DNA of 64,000 bases from Pampus argenteus (taxonomy: Eukaryota; Chordata; Actinopteri; Scombriformes; Stromateidae): the NCBI GenBank assembly GCA_036937835.1, contig CM072866.1, forward strand, positions 10,215,501 through 10,279,500, read 5' to 3'. Numbering within the stretch: the first letter of the stretch is position 1; the number at the start of each line of letters is the position of its first letter. Both the position numbers and the translations under genes were made by a program. Below, one piece after another: positions 34,589-46,559 of this stretch. The notes beneath the pieces are model-generated. The model was not told the DNA's origin. It ran no database searches and saw only the letters and a program-made list of their open reading frames with translations.

Positions 34589-37500
34589 ATGCTGCAGCTG
34601 GGAGATGAAATCACTCTGTACTCGCTCGTCTTCGTGTTGGTCCTGCTGGGGACCCGGAGCCCGGTGTGGACAACCGTTTTCACTGCCTCCCTTTATCTCT
34701 TTCTGGCCATGTTCCGGTTCCCACAGCTGCCGGCCAGCCGAGCCCGACAGGTGCTTCACCCGGTCACGGGCGCCGCGGGCTCCGGCAAAGTGTCGGTGGT
34801 CGCCCACCGGGGCGGCGGGCACGACGCACCGGAGAACACGATAGCAGCAATACGGGAGGTGAGAGAGGGAGGTGGAGAGGTTTGGTCTGGTCCTCCTCCC
34901 TCACAGCGGTGATATCTGTGGTTACAAGGAGGCACATCAGCACTAGAGGTTGACATATGTCATATCTTCATCCATGACTTAAGTTAGAGAGGAGAAAATA
35001 TTTATACCTCCCATCAGGTTTCTTGTTACTTGGTGGCTGACATACACCAGTGGTTGATGTAGCTTCAGTAGACCTAATGTATAGTTTATAAGGGACAATA
35101 GTGCAAATAGACTATGTTCTTTTAATGTGGCATTTGAATTCTCTGTTTTCATTTTATAGTGGTCTAAAAATCAGTATGTCTTCAGACAGATGTGATCACA
35201 ACAGTTGTGTAACACTGGATAAAACACATGAACACAACATAAAAACAGCAAAGGAATACAAAAGAAAGTAGAATTTAAAACTATTTAAAGCAAACTGTTG
35301 AGTTGAGAGATGAAAGAGTTTTTGTATCTGTCTGTTGTGTAACAGACCTTTCTGTTCTGGTTTGGGTTTGAGTTAAAAAAAACATTAGGTGAAAATTATG
35401 ACAGATTAGACTACAAACAAACCCTCCTGAATGAATTTATTTGTCTGTCCTGCATTAGGCCAGTAAGAATGGGGCAACCGGCGTAGAGTTGGACCTGGAG
35501 TTCTCAGCAGATGGTATCCCAGTACTGATGCACGATGAGACCGTGGACCGGACCACCAACGGGTCGGGGCCACTCAGCCAAATGAAATTTTCTGACTTGG
35601 GTAAACTGGATGCAGCTGCTAAACATCGATTCAGGTGAAAGAGATGGATTTAACTATATGCAAATACAAGCACACATATGAATTTAGGTATTTATTATAG
35701 TATTAAGTGATGTAGAGTTTTCAAAGTCTGACAGTAAAAATCAAGACTCCAGTAATGATGCTATTTGGCTGATTTGAAGCGTCAATATTTGTTTGGTTTT
35801 CAGATGTTACTGTATAATTAATTGTCAAATTGCATATTTTGGAGAATTAATTATGATTATTCCAATCTGACATGAATGTGGAATTTTTTTTGCCTATATT
35901 TGTGTATATTTAGGCAAATTGGTACTATTAAAAGTGCCAAATTAGCTATTAGCAGTTCCTGTTTCCAATGAATATATGGATGCACAGACAACTATCACTG
36001 GACTACATAAAAATCTAATGATTATAATGATTTATATTATGTTGTTTGTGTGTGGATTTAAAGATGGAGTCTCAACTGAGAATAAACAAAAGAAGAAAGG
36101 AAAATGCAAAACAGTCAAAATCAAGATGACACATTAGTATCCAGTTGGTTTGTACAGATATATATGACACCATGTAGGAAATTGTACAGCATGTCTGCAA
36201 CATGAACAAATGAAATGTAAAGGGAGCATTAAGTTCATTCAAATTATTTACATGTCTGATTTGAATCAAATTCTCATCATATATGTACCCTGGCATTATT
36301 TTACTATGACAAGATATGTGAAACATACGTACAATATATAGCCTTTATATACCGAGACTCATTATCACATGACACAGACAAATTATGGCACAGAAAAGAT
36401 ATGTGCATTTCTGGTCGAAGATAAGTGTATTATTGATAAATGGAAGTGATTACTGATAAATGGAAAATGTGTTTTTAAAAAGCTTTGACGAGCATGTGAG
36501 GTCACACTGTAACATTTGCATTCTGCGTTTGCCAGGGAGAAGTTTGCCGGGGAGAAAGTCCCAACTCTGGAGGAGGCAGTGGAGGAATGCATCAGACTGC
36601 AGCTCACCATATACTTTGATGTCAAAGGTCATCCAGACAAGGTGCAGCCAACAAAACAAGCAGTCAGAACAAGGCTTGATTACGTGCAACCATGTCAGTC
36701 ATATTTGTTGATTTAATTGATTTGTACCCGGACAATGTTACATAATGAGGAGAACATGGTTTGGGGATTACAATGGTTTAAAGACAGATTTTACTGAGTC
36801 CCAGTACAAAATGATCATAATATATCTGCAAAAGTTTAATTGGGTTGTTAAGATTTTCTAATGCTGAAACAGCTACCGTATATGATTATTTTAATTAATC
36901 AAGTTGTAATGGCATAATCAGAGTGGGAAATAATTCCTAATCTTATTACTTTAGTTTTGCATCACTCTCTAAAGGTTGTACCAATCCTGTCCATTTAATT
37001 CTGCATAATAAACAACTAAATTAATGTTTGCATCAGTGAACTTTCAGAATTCTAATGTGTTTCCATTTCTTAAATCAAAAGTGCACAAAGCAGCAAAATC
37101 AGCCTTTCATTACAGTTCATATGGAGATATTTATATTTATCAATAGAAAGTTAAAAAAATAAGTTATCAATATAGCATCAGGGTACTTTTAACCACTCAG
37201 TGAGTAGTTCGTTACTCAGTACACTTTTACATCAGTAAGGAGTGCAGAGCTGCAGCAGTGGTTGTTGTTTCAAGCAGTGACATTCTTGACTTCAGGGCCC
37301 ACAGCAGTGTGACACATACTCAGCTGCTAGTTACCACTAAGTGGCTGGACAGGAACACACACTCTGTAAACATTTGATTGACCTACAGTAACCATTTGGT
37401 TGTCTTCCTCCAGGCAGCTGCGGCCCTAACAGACTTGTATAAGAAACATCCAGTCCTCTACAACAGCAGCATCGTCTGCTCCTTCGAGCCCAAAGTCATC

Positions 37501-38503
37501 TACAGGGTAAGAGGGCGATGTCTCAGTGTCTCAGGGTGTTAAGTAAGTGTTACGCCAGCAGTAGACTCTACACGAACACATTAAAATTTGCTGTGTTTGA
37601 CTTTCTAATTGCTTCTGACAGTTGACATAGGGATGCATAGTAATGTCTGTATTGTAGGAACAACACCAAATGCAATGGTCTATTGTCACATGTATAAACA
37701 CTATATTACAGCAGACTCCAGCAGTCTGTGTGTCAAGTGTTCAGCGCTGGAGCTCTAGCTTCTTATTTGCATTCACCACACCAATGATGTTAACTATACA
37801 AGCTGGGGTAACCTAACCCTAACCCAGCATGAGTTACCTTGACAACAAATAGGTCAAACTTTCATATGCAAAAATGCTGAAAAGTCCCCACTGTCTCATA
37901 GTTGACACACTGGTACTGATTAAATTAACATTTGTTTACATCCCTGTCGTGTACTGTATTGCATTGTTTTTATTGTATTGCTGACTTTCACTTTAGCTTA
38001 ATCTCTCTCCCCGACCCAGATGAGGCAGAGTAACTCAAACGTGGTCACAGCATTGACCCACCGGCCCTGGAGCCTGAGTCGGTTCGGAGACGGTGCCCCG
38101 CGTTTCTCGTCACCATGGAAACACCACTGGATGACACTCATGGACATGGTGTTGGACTGGGCACATCATCATGTGCTGTGGAAGCTCTGTGGCATCTCAG
38201 CGTTCCTGATACAAAAGAACTTTGTCTCGCTGTGAGTTTCCGCAACTGAGGCCAAAAAAGTCAAATATTCTCATCATTACTAGAGTCTTTATTCTGTATT
38301 TAAACCCCTGATTCCACCACTTTGTCCTGTACTAACACTATTTTTCTGTCTGCAGGGACTATGTGCAGTACTGGGCCCAGAGAGGAGTGGAGGTAGTCGC
38401 CTGGACGGTCAACACAAAGGTGGAGAAGGATTATTACCAGGAGCTGCTGCAAGTCAACTACATCACAGACAGCCTTGTGGAAGACTGTGACCCCCATTAC
38501 TGA
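34589..38503 (+). CDS. gde1: Glycerophosphodiester phosphodiesterase 1 (GDE1/MIR16)
   Basis: Membrane glycerophosphodiesterase that hydrolyses glycerophosphoinositol and lyso-glycerophospholipid species, including N-acyl ethanolamine precursors (family knowledge). Six exons: 34589-34858, 35459-35634, 36536-36641, 37414-37506, 38020-38231, 38356-38503; 1005 nt, 334 aa (human 331). Every junction is GT-AG and keeps frame. An N-terminal hydrophobic segment (LYSLVFVLVLLG and a second stretch VFTASLYLFLAMF) precedes the GDPD domain. Catalytic signatures: AHRGGGHDAPENT with H73-R74 and E81, GVELDLEF with E100/D102, and VLMHDETVDRTTNG with H115. The C-terminal half has VTALTHRPWSLSRFGDG, VVAWTVNT and the terminal DSLVEDCDPHY. 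The start is the ATG matching the human N-terminal length; no in-frame upstream ATG competes. Probable polyA signal ATTAAA at 38552-38557. Confidence 0.95.
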
Positions 38504-41406
38504 CACTGACATGAACCCAGCACACGGTTCTATGTTCAAATACTAATATTCATTAAAAAGAAGATGAACATTTCACTCTCTGGTCATCACCCATATGGTG
38601 GCATCAGGTAACATTTTTAGTACGTGTTGGTAATATGTGTCTATAATAGACCAGAATCAAATGTACTGTATTGACCAACTCAGGACTACTTGATTTTCTT
38701 TTTTTCTTTTTTTTTGTGTACCATACTGTCTTTCAAAACCCATAAATTCATGCTCTGTTCATGCTTTCTACTCAGAAAAGGCTCCTAGCCTGAATGTTTT
38801 TTGGCAGTAACACTCTATTTAGAAATAACAGAAGAAAACATTTTATAAGATAATAAGCTACCACACCCTTTTTAAGCTTCTGATTTGCTGCACAAAGTAC
38901 AGTAAATGTCAGAGCTGAAGTTTATATATTCATACATCATGCAATATGATTATCATACATTTTTTACCATTTTTTAGAAAATGGTGTGATCTTGTTTGTT
39001 TCTTTTTGGAAGTAGTCAAATCCAAGTTTTGCACCCTACTGGATCTGTAGACAGAAACCAGAAACAATTTAAGCTTGTATCTTCTCTCAAATGCTTCTCT
39101 TGAAACCACAGATTATATGAACTATATTATAAGAACTATAATTACTGTCAAGTAGAAGACAGACAAAATATGAAACACGGTAGGCAGCACAGAAGAACAG
39201 TAAAGGACAAGCAATGAAGATAGGAAAAAGAAATCAAGCTTATATATGGTGAACATCAGCAGAATTTGTCCTCAGAGATGAGAGCTGACAGTAAAAATAA
39301 CTGACCCCTGTGATTCAGGTTATTAATTACACCTGTTGTTGACAAATTAAATATACCATGAGAAAGGTCTGTAGACCAGACTGAGCACTGAAACTCCCAT
39401 CTGCATTTTGATCTATGCTCAGCAAAATAGAACATTTTGAAATAATTAAAAATGTGTGCAATGTGAAGTTGGGTGTAGACTTAACATGCATGCATATATT
39501 AAATGATGAATATCTCATATTGACATGAAACTGTTGTTTCTCTCACCTTTGCACGGCTGAGACAATTGTGTACCTTGGAGACAACTAAAGGGTCCAAAGA
39601 TCAGCAGCTAGTCCCCATACAGGACAGAACATCCTCATTAGATAGACATTCATTTAAGATGGCTACAGTGTCCCCCACTTAGTGAAAAGAGGTACAGAGA
39701 TGGCAATGAACCGCAGGTACATATACCACTATAAAATGCAATGTGTTTGAAGTGAGATGGTTTGGGAAAAAAAAGCTATTGACTACCTTGTATGATTTTG
39801 TGTCTAGAAAATGCATTAGGAATATGAAAGCTGATAAATGTATCTTCTCCAATAGAAAGATTTATCATCAATTCACCATAGTTTGACGTCTGTGCTGTTA
39901 CACTAATCCTGCGTAGTGTGGACTGTTGATGATTAGCAACTCTTGCCCTGCAGACTCGGGTGATCGAGCCAGATAGTACAGATGAATGGGGTGGGGGTGG
40001 GGGGGGTGGGAGGTGTAGTGTTGGATATCACGCTGGATAAGTCTGTCTGAGCTGCTTCGGTTACTAAACACAGACTGTCACCTCACACAGTACAAAGTCA
40101 CTCAGGTGGTTTTAACCTTAACAAGACAGATTGGTGGTTCCTCTTCAATAAATCTTCGATTTTACATAGATGCCATAAAAGTATCCGGCAAAATAACAAC
40201 TTATATGAATGTTATAGTGAATGCTAATTCTAGTTAAATGCATTGTGTTTGAGATATAGGTGCACTGTAGATTGTTAGGCTTTCTTTGTTATTATTTAAT
40301 AGGTAATTGGGTTATAAGCAAATCTACAAACTGAAGAAAAGATTACTTTTATTTTGGTTTTCTTAATGACTGTAAACAAACTTATATCCATCTGCGTATT
40401 TGGTTTAATAGGTGAAAGGTGAGCCTCCTGTTCCTCCTCCAAAACCTCATTTGAGGGGCGTGCAGTGAGGTCACTGATGGGGGGGTTGCCCAGCTGCTAA
40501 ACAGTCTGACCAGAGGTGAACAGAAACACAGAACGGAAATGGAGAGCCTTTACCTTCAAAATAAAAGACAGACATGTAGGAGGTTGTAGTGAACTTTAAA
40601 ACCCTACATTCAAAATTAGAAAAGTATTGAGAAGTAGACACTAAAGTATTTTCTGCCATTGCGAAAGGTTAAATAATAACCTTATAAATAAATAACAGTA
40701 CATATTTTCTTATAGGCAATGGTCCCGCTGCATGTTTACCCAAAATATTATTACACCTATTCTTTCTGACCACGCAGATACCATTGATTGTATTCACTGA
40801 GATTTCTACCACAACCCCAATGCTATGAAAATGAATGAAAAATTGTATTTTCTTTTTGATGCTAAAATCATAAACATTATATCATTAAAACAAAAGCTCA
40901 ACAACAGTATGTTTGTTCCAGAAACAGTCTTTCAGTTAATCTGGATAATCTCACCATGTTTTTATTTCTACTATGACCTACAGAATAAATATTAAAATAT
41001 CAAGTATGTATGACAACCAAAACTTTTGGAGTGAAAGCAGAAACTTAGCAATGCAATATCATTAAAATGAATAGTAAACAATAACCACTGAAACATCCGA
41101 TTTAAAGAAAATCCTAACTTTCATAGTCCATGTGCACAACAACACTAGTCAACAGTATTAATATGGTTCCTGAGAATTGTGTTAAACGATTCACCAATAT
41201 TGTGCCAGACATAAAACACAATTTCATGTCAGTGTACTTTTTTTAAGCGAATAATTTATGTTTAATGTTAAGTGTTGCTTGCTCATTCCAATTAGTTTTT
41301 GATTTTCGTTTTACAAAATTAAATATGTTTTAAAACAAAATAAATAAATACATATACAAAGGGCCATCACATAGATTAGTATCTACATTATTTTGAAAAT
41401 TCTTAC
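38504..41406. other. gde1 to mcrip2 intergenic region
   Basis: AT-rich DNA starting with the gde1 3' UTR. The only marked feature is a guanine-run cluster at 39988-40014. No ORF here matches a family I know. Confidence 0.6.
39988..40014 (+). other. Potential G-quadruplex
   Basis: Runs GGGG-T-GGGGG-T-GGGGGGGG-T-GGG separated by single T loops, the tightest loop geometry for a parallel quadruplex. It lies about 2 kb upstream of the mcrip2 start. Confidence 0.75.
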
Positions 41407-41954
41407 CGGAAAACGGGCAGTTTATTGTTGCGGGTTTGACTTCTGGGCAGCATGATCGCTTTGCTTCCTGATGAAAACACACCGCGCTGTGTCCTTGTAG
41501 TCTGTCAGAGAGCAGCAGCGAAGCAAAGAGGACACAGTGCCCGCCCGGAGTGTCGCTGTCCCCGGACATCAGGAACCATCGTGCCTCTGTCACTGACTGA
41601 CTGACTGACTGACTGACTGACTGTCTGTCTCCCGGCGTGGAGCCGTTTTCTCCTTGGATGACCTACACGCCACCTCTCGCAGGAGCAGCGGACGCGGTAT
41701 CAGTGAGCACCTGCTGGCTGAGAGGAGCAGCAGGGTGCGCATTTATACACAGCGGGCAACAAGTCGGAGCGACTCTCCAGCAGGCTTCAGGCCGACTCTG
41801 GAGCAGCTGACCTGGACGTCGCTGCGTCAGGCGGAGCGGACAGAGGACGCCGGGAAGTTGCTGAGTTGACAGCCAATGTTTTCACCTGATAATTAACAAG
41901 ACACGTTTTTACACATAGACGCTACTTGAATTTCTTCAGGTTACTGGAGTTCAC
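41400..41954 (+). promoter_or_regulatory. mcrip2 promoter and 5' UTR, CpG-rich
   Basis: GC- and CpG-rich DNA (about 41430-41870) in an otherwise AT-rich surround, ending just before the mcrip2 ATG. It includes a GACT tetranucleotide repeat. On the minus strand an open stretch 41407-41593 ends at a good donor (TTTTCCG/gtaagaa), so a divergent transcript is possible. Confidence 0.5.
41592..41630. repeat. (ACTG)n tetranucleotide microsatellite
   Basis: About eight actg units, then two tgtc units. It sits inside the mcrip2 promoter/5' UTR region, so length variation could affect expression. Confidence 0.9.
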
Positions 41955-44900
41955 ATGATGTACACAATCACCAGAGGTCCCAGCAAACTTGTTACACAAC
42001 GGAGGACAGGTGAGTGGATGTTATGTAAAACATGATGCAATGTAACATCAGACGGGGTGAAGAAGTGGAAAGATTTTGTGTTATTGCATGAATGAAATCG
42101 GGTCAATGTTGGAAGAAGGTGCAGCAAGATAACTATGTAACATTTATTTTTGTCTTTCAAGGTCCCACACAGCAGATCGAGAGTAAATTCAACGACTTGA
42201 AGCTCAAGCCGACATCTTGGCTCACATCAAAGTAAGTAGCTGCAGTTTGTAGAGGTATTTGTCCCATCTACTTAAGCAGCGAGGGCCCAGAATACTTAAC
42301 ACGCGCAGAGCGATCATATAACATACATGCGTCCATTATCGGACATAGCTTTCCCCGCAGCCCTTCGTCCACCAGCGGACGCGGTACCGTGGATAACTGA
42401 GGTTCTCTGTCCGGCAGCCCCGTTTACCTGTTCACGGTCAGGGGGGGTCGTCCACACCTGTCCTGCTCTGTCTGGCTTTGAAAGCAGCAGGAATCCCACG
42501 TGTGTTCCCTTCCAGTGCTCCTCGGAAATACCACAACCGCTTAACGATACACTCAGTTGCCAGTTTATTAGGCACACGTAGCTAAAACCATTTCAATAAG
42601 AACATCTGAACTTTCATTAACGAAGGATGTATTAATTTAGCGAGGTGTTTATTTCCAGTGCAATGACGGCTAAATAAATGGCAATGACAAGCTATGTTGC
42701 ATTTTGAATAAAGGTTGCAAGCCTTCCTTTTTCTCCTCTTAGTTACAAGTCTTACTATTTAAACACATGCTCCTTTCCTGGGAGCTGCAGAAAGGCAATC
42801 CAAGAACCCGGATGTAACATTCAGTAACTTAAACACAGACAAAACAAAGCACAAACACAGACATGTCTTGGTATATTAAATACATTTCTGAAAACTTAAC
42901 CTGAGGCTTAAAGCATCACTGCAAGTTATTGAGTCAGTCATATCAGTCAGTCATCTGTGAAGTTATCTGGCAACCTGCAACATTTAATAACTTGCATGTT
43001 GTTGTGATACTGACTGTCCCAGCCGCTCTTCAAGCTGACATTCTGGTATTAACTCTTGTGTCTGATCTCTCCAGCTCGCCGTCCCCAAAGATTGTGTTTA
43101 ACCGTCTGAACGGGAAGCGCTACCACAGTGCGTCCGCACAGAAGCCTGACAGCCCAGCAGAGGGATTCACTCCTGCACATGAGGAGAACGTCAGATTTGT
43201 GTTTGAAGGTGAGGGTCCACGGATCAATAGATGAGTGGATGTGGATTGTAACGCACGGTCTGACCTCCTCCAGGGTCAATCCTGACGCTGGTACAGATTG
43301 GAGATCTTGCTCAAGGTCACTAGGTCGTAGGTCCTGGGGATTGAAACTGGGACATAGTGGTTAGCAGATAATCTCATGCTTTCTGCCACACGGAGCAGCT
43401 GCTCAGACACTACGACTGGGGCTGTATAGACATACAGTTTGGTTAAATAAAGGATGTTTGAAAATGTGCTTTCCATGTGAAAAGTTCAGCAGTCATATTT
43501 TGGTGTGTCAGCAATTTTTTGCTTTACATTTAATAATACAAAAAAACTAGTGATTTACAATGTTTTCTACCAGAAACACTTGTGTGTGGAATACCATATC
43601 AGACACTCACTCACTCAAGTGTATTTCTATACTGTATGTCTTAATACATGTATAGATCTTAAAATGTGTTTACACTGTATTAAACTATAGTTCCCTATGT
43701 GTTTATTAACTCTTACTCTTATTTATTACTGCGGTTACAAACAAAAAATTCTGAAAACTGTCCACAGGGAGTGAATGAAGCAATAGTTTCTTGCTCATAG
43801 TAGAAAACCTAACAATGATTAAAAATCTAGTTTACCCGGCATAGCTTAGGGCTGTCCAATACTTCATGCCTTTGTGGAAATGAATAACTTGCTGAATCAG
43901 CATTCACTAGTAACGTGTTACGGTTGGACGCCTACCAGTTAACACTTGTTGACCACAAAGAGAGCCGCAGTTTTCTTAACCGCTCGCACTAAAAGCACAA
44001 CCCCCGTCGGTCTGTCAAGTTGTTTTCTGACAGAAAACCTGACAGGCATCTTTCCAGGTAGAAAAAATGTTCAAAAGACAGTTGGGAATTACAATGGGTT
44101 TCACCTCTGGGCATCCTCAAATGTTGAGATAGTGCTTCACTCACACTCATGCACAAATACAATTAATTAATTGGTATTTGTTCTTCATGTTTGCCATGTT
44201 AATTTATACAAGCAGATAAATGGTGTGTGGCTTAAGGTTTGTCTGTTTAAATAAAAAAAAGAAATTCACAGAAAGGAACCAAAACTTATCAGGGTGTGCT
44301 CTCCCACAAGGGTGACAGACTGCTTTACTTACAATAAATAATATATATTAGTTTTACCATGTCTAGTTATACACCCTTACAGACATTTATATAATGAGTT
44401 GAGTTCAGATAAAATGTAATTCTCATGTTGTTTTTTACCCCTGCAAGAAGCCTAACCCTGTGTAGGAAATATGAAATCAGGTTCCTGTTGACCATGTATG
44501 CATTGATTGTAATGCGTGTTCTGGTTTGCATGCAGCATGGCAGGAGGTGGAGCAGAAGCTGGGGGACGGGGACGTTGGGGAGTCAACTGGCAGCCAGGGG
44601 CCAGTTCATTACACTGAGAAGACCCCCAGTGCTGCGATGAAGAGTAAGATCCTCTCTCCACTTTGACACAGTCAGGGATGCTTTTTGATCAGTTCTTATT
44701 TGTTTATCTGTGTGTTTTTGTATGTGTGTATGTACATCCAGTCTGTTTAGCTAAAATCCATTATCTAATCTTCCTACTTGTTTTATGGCATCCTAAAATA
44801 ACTCTGGTCCTGCCTTGTAACTCTGATATTTTAAACCTTTCCATGTTTTTTATAACGAGTAGAACTGAATGGCTGCTTTCATCTCTCTGCAGGAATCACA

Positions 44901-45639
44901 TGCCGAGTGTATTTTGGCTCAGACTTAATCTGCCACCTGAGGGCAACCATTTTTATAGCCTGCTTTAATTTTTAACTCTTCTTCGGTATATGATAAACTG
45001 GCTGTTCCAGCTAAACCAGCTGTAGCTGCTGATTGTAGCATATCTTGCCTTGGCTCGCAGACACCTGTCTGTACCAGTTCCTTCTGTGGCTCACTGCCCT
45101 CAAGTCATGACAGATTCAGTCAGGAACCAAATAACTTGTCTTTTCTTATATTTCATCAGATGATCTGAGGTGCTCGGTTTTTATGAGCAGTAGTTAAGTT
45201 GTTTGAGCCTTTATTTGTTGCTCAGTACTGTTTATACTTTGGTCTATAACCAAATACCTGCCAAATTAAAGATATTTTCAGGTTCAGCTGTACTTTGTGA
45301 ATAGTACTACAAGGCAAATATTAGCATGTCTAAATATGCTGATGGTGAACATTTACTTATCATATTAGCACTATCATTGACATGCAATTACAGTCTCACA
45401 GAGCTGCAGACTCTAAATGTTAGTTTTATATTATTGTAGTACTCATTTCAAAGAACTGAATTTTCTATGAAGTAAACAGTAAACTTCTCAATGCTTTAAG
45501 ATATGGAAATTATTACCAATCTTCCGTAAAGCCATGTAACTCTGCCCACACTCTTCATGTCTCCATAGACTTTGTGCCCATAGACCTGGAGGAGTGGTGG
45601 GCTCAGCGCTTCCTTGCCAACATTGCCAACCTGTCATGA
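41955..45639 (+). CDS. mcrip2: MAPK-regulated corepressor-interacting protein 2 (FAM195A)
   Basis: Small MCRIP-family protein; family members bind the CtBP corepressor under ERK control and the DDX6/stress-granule machinery. Five coding exons: 41955-42009, 42162-42231, 43075-43208, 44536-44643, 45569-45639; all GT-AG and in frame. The second ATG (41958) gives MYTITRGPSKLVTQRRT, matching the family N-terminus, for 144 aa (human about 160); the ATG three bases earlier would add one Met. Conserved core: KIVFNRLNGKR, then FTPAHEENVRFVFEAWQEVE, then HYTEKTPSAAMKNFVPIDLE and EWWAQRFLANIANLS at the C-terminus, the ending that separates MCRIP2 from MCRIP1. PolyA signal AATAAA at 46300-46305. Confidence 0.93.
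42549..42590. repeat. Probable interspersed-repeat fragment in mcrip2 intron 2
   Basis: acactcagttgccagtttat followed by taggcacacgtagctaaaac resembles the end of a common fish repeat (…ccagtttattaggtacacct…). Only a short remnant is evident. Recalled similarity, not a search. Confidence 0.4.
43268..43405 (-). repeat. Possible degenerate tRNA-derived SINE in mcrip2 intron 3
   Basis: The stretch gatcttgctcaaggtcacta ... ggggattgaaactggga ... ctgccacacggagcagctg resembles the reverse strand of tRNA-derived fish SINE heads, where the B box reads as ggggattcgaacc. It is diverged and no poly-A tail or target duplication was found. Confidence 0.3.
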
Positions 45640-46275
45640 CTGTGTGAGGCTTTGAAGCGGCACAGGAAAACCAGTGTTGATGCTCATCAGTAAAGGCATC
45701 ACAGAGGTAGAGAGAGGAGCTGAGTCAGTCTCCGGGATCTGCGGTGCGAAGCGTCGTACATAATATGGAAGCTGTTTTGACGTCCCATGCTCCACTCTGC
45801 TGTAGAGAAAACTGGGTGCACAACACAAACCAATGCAACAGCAACCTGACTGTGAACTCTGACATGTGCTGCTACAAAGGACCTGTCTCTTTCCACTTGA
45901 ACGACCTATTGGATAGAAGATGTGAGATTTTTCTTGTTTAAGAACAGGCCTGGTTTCTCAAGTGTGCTGAGCTGTATGTACTCATTGGCCCATCTTTGGA
46001 TATAAATCTATTGAAGAGCAAACAAGTAAAATGTTTTTCAAAAATATCTTGTGATGGAATTTCTTTGTAATTTAGGTCATTTTGTTTTTGCCCCAATCTG
46101 AGAATAATTTCTCCATGAAATCCTGGCTAGGTTGTAAACAATACATACTAAAGATGATTTTTTTTAATACCATCACACAGAGTTTAACAGGAATGTAATT
46201 ATACATCACAAGTGGCTACCCTGTAATAATCTTTTAATCAGAGGGGCCATTATGTCACAGCAACATTTACATGTT

Positions 46276-46305
46276 TTTATTTTCACAGTTGGAATGCATA
46301 ATAAA
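46276..46305. terminator. Facing polyadenylation signals of slx4 (-) and mcrip2 (+)
   Basis: TTTATT at 46276-46281 is AATAAA on the minus strand for slx4; AATAAA at 46300-46305 is on the plus strand for mcrip2. They are 18 bases apart and point past each other, so the two mRNAs should overlap at their 3' ends by several tens of bases. Confidence 0.55.
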
Positions 46306-46559
46306 CGCAACATAGGAAACAAAATACTTAATATAAAACATTTTACGTAACAATCAACATTTTAAAGTGGTAAAATCTGAAGTCTATTCTTGAGGAATCA
46401 GCTGAGTGCTGGTTGTCAAGGAACAACCACAGTTGTTTTAAAACTCTTCATAACTTAATTTTCTTCTTCTCTGCCTGAAATTATTTTCAGATAAATGTCC
46501 CAAGCACCAAAGTAAAACCTGCCAGCTCTCAAAAGTCCGTCCTTAAATCATAAAAAGTT

